Assembly (NCBI GenBank): GCA_050084985.1
Contig: JBITNC010000001.1
Coordinates: 98,704,001-98,768,000, forward strand
Source of the DNA: Nageia nagi
Lineage: Eukaryota > Pinophyta
DNA: 64,000 bases
Direction of reading: 5' to 3'
The notes under the pieces are model-generated. The model was given only the letters and a program-made list of their open reading frames with translations, was not told the origin of the DNA and made no database searches. Made by a program: the position numbers and the translations under genes. Shown here in pieces: positions 56,002 to 64,000 of the stretch (its first letter is position 1; every line of letters begins with the position of its first letter).

Positions 56002-59000
56002 ATGGACAGGAACAAGATGGCGTTAAGTTGCTCAGAATATCAAAGACAAGAAGCAGAAAAGGCTCACGATGGACAGTCCCATCATTCTTGAACATACGTT
56101 AGAGCCCGTGATGCCCACCGCAAGAATCATTGACCAGCTGAGTGAGATCGGAGATACAGATTGTAACTCCCTCGATCCAATTAAAACTCTAATGAAAAAA
56201 CATACATTGGATCCAGCTTCGATAGTGAAGGACACCTTGAAAACTTCCTTACTACTATCAGCTTCTCTGGTGCCATATGCCACCCCCTTCCCTCAGCTGT
56301 GCTACATGCTAGGAAAGCATTGCGACATTCGAGAGTGGAGACTCCTCGATAGAAGAAAAGAGGTAATCATGGACTTCTCTAAGGAAGGAATAGAAAGGGC
56401 ATTCGCTTGGAAGGGCAAAGGCCTTTCATACAGTGTGCAAGACTCCTTGAAGTTCTACAAGGGTCTGAAACCTCTAGCTGATTTGATTAGAGATTGTTTG
56501 GCTGATGACCGCAAGCATCTCATAGGGAGAGCCTTAGCAACGCCAAATAGAGGAGAGTTCTATCTAGTAGTCTCCAAACTAATATCCATGCTTTCCAGAC
56601 TGATCGGACAGAAAGATGACGCCAAATTCCGGTCGGAATTTGCGGGGTTTATAGAGCTAATCAGTAGTGGTAAAGGTGTTAGGTGGAACAGAGTAATTAG
56701 TGATTCCTTGGCTCAGCAACTAAAACACATTCAGAAGAGCAAGAAATTCTATATGAACTCCTACCTAGTTTTCCTACTCCTTCATGGTAGGGGGAGGGTA
56801 GCTTCAATTGCCAATACCTAGTATCTATGCAACCCTACACATCCAGTGTGGGAAAATTACCCCTAGTACTATGCTCATAATAAATGGAATACTGGAAACT
56901 AGATGATGATGACCGATGGTTTTGAAGGCAAAATTTATGAAGAGATCTTAGGCAGAGCCAACGTATTCAGATTATCCAAAGAGGCTATTGCCGCTATCAA
57001 GGGACATGTACACTTCTTTGCAGAAGACATAGAGTTCACCTACCTTAGGGTCTATGGCTCCAAAGAAGCGTCTTACAAGCTCCCTCGTTATGCAAGTGAT
57101 CGTATCATCCTTATGGAATTTTCAAGACACTTGCTAAACGGACATGACAAGGTATGGGTTAAAAATGCGGCGACTACTTACCAATTACCTATTGTCATCG
57201 AGAATTATGAATTCACCACTTGGTGATAGATTGAAATGATCAAACAAGAACTGGTGTTGTGTGAATTCCTGACAGAAGTAGTTGCGGATCACTATGATCC
57301 CGATGGAGTGATTGATGCATTCTTTCAGAAGCCACACCAGTCCCTTGGTAGGATCGAGAGGTACAGGAACATTGAGGACGCCTTGCAGGTTCAACGGATT
57401 CACAAGGAGCTGAAAAAAGAACACAAACATCACCAAGTCGAAGAAGCTGCCAGGTTAAGAGCTAATGCACAGGTCACTGTACCCTCGAGCCACGGGTACG
57501 TTTTTCCCATAATATCCCCTTTAGTAACCTCGGCTCAAGGACAGAACGGGTAGAATGCTACCAATAGCATCCCCTGACAAACCATTGAAAAAACTATCAC
57601 AAGTATGTGGAATGAAATCTTGGACCTTCGTAGAGCAGTCCTGATCTCTCAACCATTCAAACACTTGCAGAAAAAGATAAATCTCCCGCAAGGTTTGAAT
57701 CGGAGTGGTATGCGCTTGAATCAAAAGCCCTACACATCATCATCCAGTTCGAATAATTATGGACCGAGTGACTCGTCAGAGATCGATGAAGAGATGGATT
57801 TTGTTGGAGTCATCAACAACGACATGTAGATAAACCAAGATACTACCTTTGAGTGGGTCAACACTGATCATTCAGTAGAGATCCTTAGTGAAGGCAATCC
57901 CATCTTGGAGGACCACAACAACATCAGCTCAGAAGGGTACTTCAAGACTTAGGACAATGGCATCATCTTCAGGGGGAGATGATGGAAATCAAGAGGAAGA
58001 GGGAGAAAATGAAGAATAGAGAAGAAAAAGAAGACAAGTAGAGCATGACGTCGAGATCATCAAAGACGGATAGATGGTTCCCTACGGAATACAACCTATG
58101 GAACCCTGCTTCGACATGGTTGCAATGATGGCCAGTTTGAGTTCAAATCATCCATGTGAAGGAGAAGATTCCGAAGATGAATATGAGGAACTTCAGCAGA
58201 CTGATACTCTTATCACCACTGTAGGAAAAGTCACCTACAAGGACAAGCTCTAATCAAGGAAAAACAAGGTTGGTACTGGAAAGTTTGCCCTCACTGTCGA
58301 GATAGAAGAGGCCCTTGTAGAGATTGTTGGCACATTAGGAGTGGAGCACAACATCATCACAAAATGCCCCGGGCATTGAGGGAATCCGGTATGCTATTGA
58401 AGTTAGAGAATCGGGAGTTGAAGAAGATAGTGGCGAGGTAGGAAATGATCGACAAAGAAGTTAGGGTTACTAATTTGACAGTTGAAGACATCAAAAAGCA
58501 GGTTGACTTAAATATTGGAATCACCGCCTTGAAACAAGGATGGACCAAGAACCTTATTGAGGTAGTCAAAGCACTCCACTCAAGCATGGTAAATTTTTAT
58601 ATTGAGGAGGGGTTGCATTCTTAGGCGGAGAAAATAGACCAATTGATCATCAGATGGAAGAATGGGTACCCTACAATGCTAGACCTATGGAGAAGGGCAA
58701 CCCATCATCCTTTCGTGTTGGATTTTTGTATAGATTGGTTCCAACTGTACGATTGCTTGTTCTATATCAAAACCAAGTCCACCAACTTCATATGCACTAG
58801 AACCCAACTCAAAGCCGTCATCAGTGAACAAGCAAGGGAATACGAATTCCATGTACCCTTGTTTGAGGAAAATGGTAGCATTAAGGAGTATATGACAGTG
58901 ATGAGAATGATCCACGCCACTATCGCAGAGCTGATATGTTTTGAGGATCCACACAGCCTGAAAACAGGAAAACACATGATAGGAGGGATGAGATTGGCTG

Positions 59001-59179
59001 ATTGGAGAAAAGAAATGGTCAAAACCAATAAGGCCATCCTAGAGCACCTGCTACCAAACGAAGGAGCCCTCCAGACAATCCACTGTGCCATCAGGATCGT
59101 AGAAGCATTCATGGGAGATGACTTTGAAATCAAAATCGCCACAAATGTGCAAGTCATCTTCCCACAATCGCTAGAATAG
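56002..59179 (+). pseudogene. X protein gene of X8 (about 1,000 codons, a few stops)
   Basis: Function unknown. From 56069 to the TAG at 59177-59179 the frame is the same over about 1,036 codons, apart from point stops and one pair of compensating frameshifts (about 57970 and 58370). The first 250 codons are uninterrupted. Domains in order: N-terminal region with TPFPQLCYML and VIMDFSKEGIERAF; IGQKDDAKF; KKFYMNSYLVFLLLH (56743-56785); SYKLPRYASDRIILMEF with VWVKNAAT (57070-57180); SLGRIERYRNIEDALQVQRI; an acidic linker (57600-58250); a coiled coil (58370-58600); and a C-terminal domain (58640-59179) with LADWRKEMVKTNKAI and FMGDDFEIKI. No signal peptide, zinc knuckle, RT, RNase H or integrase motif is seen. 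An upstream ATG at 56002 is in another frame. A Gag-like structural role is possible but unproven. Confidence 0.75.
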
Positions 59180-59230
59180 AAAGGGGTCTATTCTAGCAAG
59201 TTTTTGATATGTAAGCCAAATATTTGGCTA

Positions 59231-59252
59231 ACTTAGTGGATTTCCACTAAGT
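59231..59252 (+). other. Post-ORF hairpin of X8
   Basis: ACTTAGTGG pairs with CCACTAAGT around a 4-base loop, 51 bp after the stop codon. Confidence 0.7.
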
Positions 59253-59364
59253 CCACTTGTAATCTCTATTTAGTATTTTTAATTAGATTTTAATTTCGCA
59301 ATTAGGGTTAGGGTTTTGAAACTCATTTCCAAGGTTTGAAAAGTCATTTTTAGGGTTTCCAAAC

Positions 59365-59374
59365 TCTATAAGTA
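59365..59374 (+). promoter_or_regulatory. Second TATA-like element of X8
   Basis: TCTATAAGTA, about 110 bp after the hairpin and 980 bp before the 3' end. Confidence 0.4.
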
Positions 59375-60354
59375 AGAGACCAAGGGTCTCATTTTTGGAA
59401 GGACTTCATTCTGAAGCAAAACACTTAAAGCTTGAAGAGAGAACTTTTGTAAGAGAGTAGCAAATTGATGTATCTTTGCACAACTCTTTTTCAAGTTAAT
59501 ACAAAGTGGATAATGTAAAGACATGAGTTTGAAACTTGTCACATTGGTGTTATTGATTGATTCTTTGAGGGCACTCATAGTGGGTTTGTGTACTTTCGTT
59601 GTATTCCTTTGAAAGCTCACGAGCTTTAGGGAAGTTATCTCTAAAAAACTTTAAAAGTGCTTGAAGCCTACCTATTCTTGTTGCTTGTTGCTTGAAGTTA
59701 TCTTCTTAAGTTCTTCATCCAAAATCGTGATCCACCCACGTTGAAACTTTCCGTTTCCACCCATTTGACGTTGGTCCCCTCTCCTCTTTTAAGCAATTTG
59801 AACAATAAGTTGTTTGCTTGCAAGGTTGGATGAATTGGATGGAGTGTCTTTAACCGATTCGGAAGAGATCAACTCTTAGACACTTTCCTGTTAGTGAACC
59901 TCAACCTCATATCTGACCAAGTATCCTTTCTTTCTCCAAGGTGTTGTCCTTCACCTTTTACAGTATTGTCTTATGCTTTCATACCCAAATATAATCCTTA
60001 AGTCCACACACAAAAGTTTCGAACAAACTCTATACATCCAAGAATAAAACATTGTTGGTTAACAGACTACATACCTCTCATTCCATTCCATTGAGGCTGA
60101 TTCCAAAGAGGGATACTGCATCTTTTTATTTATCCATCCCTATTCAGAAAACACACTTGGTGAACAAACCTTTCAATGTCACAATGTTGGGGTCGTTGGG
60201 CAGGGTGTTTCAACAAGAGCCTTGGAGGTACACAGTCCTTTTCAACCGGGGGAATTGGTAACGCATTCCCAACTATGTTGCTTGGGATCTCCTAAGTTCG
60301 GCTCGCGATATTCAGATTGTCCCGCATGGGAAAGAAAAGCATCCCAACAGACCC

Positions 60355-60660
60355 CTTCATTGCATGGAGAAAGACATTCCAAGCACATTTAACCTTTCAA
60401 ATTTTCGATTTTGAGCACATATTAGGCACCAAAAAGCTAGGTGCAGTTTTTCCAATCTTTCCAAATCAATACTAGTGAAAACTAGCGCCTAACTTGAGGA
60501 GGAACATCAAATTTTGCTCAAAAATTGAAAATTTTGCCTTTATTGCATGTAAAATGGAATTCTAAGCAACTTTAAACTTGAGAATTTTCAGCTTTGAGCA
60601 AGTTTAAGTACCCAAAAATCTAGGAGGCTTTTTTCATTCCTATGGAAATTTTCACTTTTT
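60355..60660 (+). repeat. 180-bp array in X7, right part
   Basis: The array continues the left part after X8, with landmarks near 60436 and 60618, and then passes into the AT-rich gene leader. Confidence 0.65.
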
Positions 60661-61085
60661 GCTACCAAAAAAATCTTGACATGAAAATTGGAAATTTTGC
60701 CAAAAAACTTAAAATCTTTCTAAAAACCTCTTAAAAGCCCCAAAACCTCTAAAAATTTGCCAAGCACCCTATAATCCTATCCTCCATCCATCCATAAGCT
60801 CAAATCTACTTTTTGAAAAATTTCCAAATTTCGGACCCCCTATCTTTTTCGAAAAATAGACCAAAAAATCCATTTTTTGAAAAATTCTCTCAGAATCCCT
60901 TGAAAATTTGCCACAATTATCACATCACGGGCAAATCCAGAGTCAAAGAAAGAAAGAACTCAAACGATGTTCGGAAGGATCTAGAACGAGGATTTGAAAC
61001 TCTAGTTTTTGCCAAATTGATGTAAAATGCCTCTAAATGCATGCTAGAAGGCATCAATTTTTGTAAATATTTTATTTTTAACATA

Positions 61086-61208
61086 TTTTAGTGGGATGAA
61101 ATTGTTCTCCCACTAAAACGATATAGTAATCTCAATTTAGCATTTTAAAGCTTTTTTTAGGAATTAGGGAAACACCTTCAAATTTTGACCTAAAAAGTCT
61201 ATAAATAG
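61086..61208 (+). promoter_or_regulatory. Post-ORF hairpin and second TATA of X7
   Basis: TTTTAGTGGGA (61086-61096) and TCCCACTAAAA (61108-61118) form a perfect 11-bp stem. TCTATAAATAG follows at 61198. Confidence 0.7.
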
Positions 61209-62627
61209 ATCATAGGGGGTCACATTTTGAGGTAGAATGTTGTAGTCCAAGAAATTTCCTATTTTTTTCCAAAATTGAATTTTTTTGCAATTGAGGAGCA
61301 AATTGATGTACTTGTGCAAAACGCTTTTGCAAACATAATACAAATAGCTACAAGTTGATTCAATGTGTGTTTTCATCTATGGGAGTGGTGGATTTATCTT
61401 TTGAGGACAATTTTTGTAATTAAAATATTTTTGTGCCTTCTCTTTGAAAACTTTCGAGCTTTAGAAGAATTTATTATAAACTTTCAAAATTTTTGAATTG
61501 TTGCTAATTCATCACTTGCTTGTTACATGTTTAGTATTCTGAATCAACTTTCTCTTAAGACATCTTCTTAGATCTTGTGTTCAAAACTATCCACCTTCAC
61601 TCACATTTAGTCCACTTGGTTGCATCGGTCTTGTTCACAGAGTACCGATAATTAGTTCTGCTTTTCACTCATCTTTGGAACGATTGGACAATAGTCATTC
61701 ATTTCAAGGACTTTATTGAATTGAACAAGATTTCTTACTTGATCCGAGAGAGAATGTTTAGACAATGCTGCATTGTGATTACTTCTTTGAAGTCTAGCCA
61801 GTATTCGACCTCATTCTCACTTTTTCTTTTCTTTATTTTACACTTTCTTTAAAAACTTATGGCAACTTTCGAACTATTGTAAGATAACACACCTCAGTCC
61901 CTACAAAAAACGTGAGTTAACAATTATTATCTCTACTACACCACTCAGCTTATTCCCAAACGAGACCTACCAATTTAAAGCTTGTGTTAACGACATGAGC
62001 TTTCCGATCGAAACCTTAGGGTATCAGTCCTTACAAGAAGAGTTCAGTTTCGTGTTCTCACCTACATGTTGGGTTGCTTTCCTGTCTTGATCGTATGGGC
62101 AATCGCCGAGTAAGAGGAAAGGTTTCGTTCATAACAATACCCCTTTGAGGTCTTGCTTCCTCTCTTAACCATTTGTGTTGTTGGCTAAAGAGAGAGGATT
62201 AAGAGTGAGTGGAACCTAGAAAAAACCTGAAAGAGGTTGGCATCCAAACCTTACATTGGTCGGTGGAGTGTGATGTAAAAGTACTGAACGCATATACCCA
62301 ACACTTATCCTATTTTACTTTTATCTTTCACTTTCTTTTGGCAGCCTTTGCACCCCAAGTAGGAGTAGTAATCAAGAAAACTCTTGCCAAGGTATTGGAC
62401 AAAACGAGTCCTTGAACAAACAAATCTTATTTAAGGTTTGTAACAACTTCAAACAGTTTAGCCACTCTTTGAGCCTTGTTCCTGCCTATTCATTAGAGAG
62501 ACACCTTTGAGATAACCAGTTCTCGTAGCGGAAGAGGGTAACGTCTTCTCACTTAAGGTGTTGGAGTTCTTTTGAGCCTTGCCACTAGCTTATCATTAAC
62601 AAGGTAGGAAAGAAAAGCACCCCAACA

Positions 62628-62907
62628 TATGGGTTCATTTGCTTTATGTTATTTTCTTTATGCTTTTTTTAGGATGGGCTTAAGGACCATGATTTTACAT
62701 GCTAGTCCCCTTGATTGCTTTTGTCACCTGAGGACATTAATATACTTTTTTTTTTTTAAAAATTTCAAAAGCATTCATTATTTTATCGAAGTATGTAAAT
62801 ACTTTTATTCATCAGATGAATACAGTAGAAGAAAGGAGAAGAGAAAATGAGCTTCAAACCAACAACTGATTACACCTCCTGCTCATCATTTGATGATGCA
62901 AATTGCG
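62628..62907. other. Flank between X6 and X9
   Basis: AT-rich host sequence, likely the same intron as before 48932. An acceptor-like TTCATCAG near 62817 is followed by a short open frame, but no exon can be supported. Confidence 0.35.
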
Positions 62908-64000
62908 TGTTGGGATGCTTTTCTTTTCCATGTGGACCCTCTAAAAATTGCACGCATGACTTAGGAGATCCCAAGCAACATAGTCGGGAATGCATTACCA
63001 ATTAGCCTGTTTGAAAAGGACTTGTACCTCCAAGGCTCTTGTCGAAACAACTTACTTAACGACCCAACGTTGTGACGTTTAAGTTATGCCCGCTAAGTGT
63101 GTTCCTGGTCTAGGGATAGATAAAGAAAGTGTGGTATCCCTCTTTGAAATCAGCCTCAATAGAATGGAACGAGAGGTAGTAGTATGTTAACCAATGTTGT
63201 TTTATTCTTTGATGTATAGAGTTTATTCAAAACCTATGTATGGACTTAACGATTGTATTTGGATTTGAAAGCATAAATAAAGCATGAAGAAAGCATAAAG
63301 GAAATACAGTAAAAGGTGAAGGATAACACCTTGGAGACAAAATGGATACTTGGTCGGATATGAGTTTAAGGTTCACTGATCGGAAAGTGTCTAAGAGTTG
63401 ATCTCTTTTGAATCGGTTAAGGACTTTTCATCCAATTCATTCAACCTTGCAAGCAAACAACTTAGTGTTCGAATTGCTTGAAAGAGGAGCGGGGACAAAT
63501 GTCAATTGTCTATTCTCTACGAATAGGACCGATGCAATTGAATGGAAATGGAAAGTTTGAAAGTGGGAGGATCATGGTTTTGGATGAAGGACCTAACAAG
63601 ATGTCATGAAAGTAGAAACTGACATAGAATACCCAATCAACTTGTACATTAAGGATCAACCAACAAGCATAGGTAAGCTTCAAGCACTTTTTAAAGTTTT
63701 TTAGAGATAACTTGCATAAAGGTCGAAAGCTTTCAAAGGAATAAAACGAAAGTGCACAAACCAACTATGATTGTCCTCAAAGATTCAATCCATAACACCA
63801 ATATGTAAAATATCAAACTTAAGTCTTCGCATAACCACTTTGTATTATATTTGTAAAAGGAGGTGCCAAGATTTACAATTTGCTTTCAATTCTTAAAAGT
63901 TCTCTCTTCAAGATTGAATTGTTTGCTTCAGAATGAAGTCCCTACAAAAATGAGACCCTTGGCCTCTTATTTATAAAGTTTTGGAAACCAAAGGACTTTG
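62908..64000 (-). mobile_element. Family X copy X9, 3' end only (minus strand, runs off window)
   Basis: The plus-strand start TGTTGGGATGCTTTTCTTT is the reverse complement of the family 3' end. The following kilobase is the reverse complement of X5 at about 43180-42140 and X8 at about 60349-59370, including a minus-strand TATA-like TTTATAAATAAG at about 63966-63977. TTGCG (62903-62907) would be one target duplication. The gene and 5' end lie beyond the window. Confidence 0.8.

Larger units (their letters stand above)
52844..60349 (+). mobile_element. Family X copy X8, most complete gene (7,506 bp, inside X7)
   Basis: It starts TGTTGTGCCTGCACAACA, a perfect 8-bp stem with a 2-base loop, and ends AAGCATCCCAACA. 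The flanks AACCT (52839-52843) and GACCC (60350-60354) share only three of five bases, both differences being transitions, so the duplication is weak on its own. The 180-bp register of X7 is preserved across it, which supports the boundaries. It holds arrays, the first promoter, a long leader, the X gene, the post-ORF hairpin, the second TATA and the 3' end. Confidence 0.8.
50593..62136 (+). mobile_element. Family X copy X7 (4,033 bp own sequence, inside X6, split by X8; TSD ATACT/ATACC)
   Basis: It starts TGTTTTGCCCGCACAACA with CCCCAAAAT..ATTTTGGGG following, and ends GTTTCGTTCATAACA at 62136. The flanks ATACT (50588-50592) and ATACC (62137-62141) differ by one transition. The distance from its second TATA to this end (about 940 bp) matches other copies. 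Its own sequence is 50593-52843 plus 60355-62136. It keeps the repeat arrays, part of the gene leader and the last codons of the X gene (LERGFETLVFAKLM, ending at about 61025). Confidence 0.75.
48932..62627 (+). mobile_element. Family X copy X6 (2,147 bp own sequence, split by X7; TSD TATGA/TATGG)
   Basis: The 5' end is TGTTGTGGTTAGCACAACA at 48932. The 3' end is AAAGAAAAGCACCCCAACA at 62627. The flanks TATGA (48927-48931) and TATGG (62628-62632) differ by one transition. Its own sequence is 48932-50592 plus 62142-62627, and joining these restores the family order after the second TATA, matching X2 at about 26600-27124. It has no X gene: the repeat array runs straight into the post-ORF hairpin. 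Confidence 0.75.

Noticed and set aside
52844-60349. Terminal-inverted-repeat DNA transposon reading of family X
   Set aside because: Only five terminal bases are inverted (TGTTG/CAACA), no transposase motif is seen, and the 5' palindromes have no partner at the 3' end.
50593-62627. Treating 50593 and 62627 as the two ends of one element
   Set aside because: The flanks ATACT and TATGG do not match. TATGA at 48927 pairs with TATGG, and ATACT with ATACC at 62137, which gives two nested elements instead.
62817-62902. Possible exon after TTCATCAG
   Set aside because: Short, frames close quickly or depend on choice, and no donor is seen before X9.

Overview
The window looks like repeat-rich nuclear DNA of a large-genome seed plant, most likely a gymnosperm (inference). 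It has very little host coding sequence, heavily decayed and nested retroelements, canonical plant initiator-Met tRNA primer-binding sites next to LTRs, and candidate host exons about 36 kb apart with an intron-like stretch full of insertions between them. I see no intact gene, rRNA, tRNA or CRISPR array.

The dominant content is one repeat family that I do not recognise, called family X here, with nine copies (X1 to X9). Each unit begins TGTTGTG, usually with a terminal palindrome, and ends CCCAACA. Units are flanked by 5-bp duplications (GAACC for X2 and GATCA for X4, both exact; near-exact for X5, X6 and X7; weak for X8). The order of parts is: 5' terminal hairpins, a degenerate repeat array, a first TATA promoter, a long ORF of unknown function (about 1,000 codons in X8), a hairpin just after the stop whose stem is preserved although its sequence changes, a second TATA, about 0.9 kb of leader-like sequence, and the 3' end. 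I see no long direct terminal repeats, reverse transcriptase, integrase or transposase inside any unit. The TG..CA ends and 5-bp target duplications are integrase hallmarks, so these may be giant solo LTRs that carry a gene, or a single-unit non-autonomous element. Copies range from nearly complete (X2, X8) to internally deleted (X4, X5, X6, X7).

Layout. 1-1755: minus-strand Ty3/gypsy gag-protease with a 286-bp LTR, inserted into X1 (to 4821). 4822-9116: decayed LTRs and unidentified ORF relics. 9117-9540: a candidate host exon. 9843-13870: a minus-strand LINE with ORF1, endonuclease and RT. 14162-16060: a gypsy chromovirus pol relic. 16907-19362: a short gypsy element with both LTRs, PBS, PPT and TTTCA duplications. 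19920-27124: X2, carrying a 1.2-kb solo LTR in its ORF. 28650-32909: X3, minus strand. 33808-37333: X4. 37339-44345: LINE fragments, one split by X5 (38213-43182). 45258-45850: two more candidate host exons. 48932-62627: X6 containing X7 containing X8. 62908-64000: the 3' end of X9, minus strand.

The host exons and the flanks of the insertions all seem to belong to one intron-rich locus on the plus strand that has been expanded by layered insertions. The mobile parts are not cooperating genes but a stratigraphy. X8 landed in X7, X7 in X6, X5 in a LINE, Gyp1 in X1, and a solo LTR in the X2 gene.
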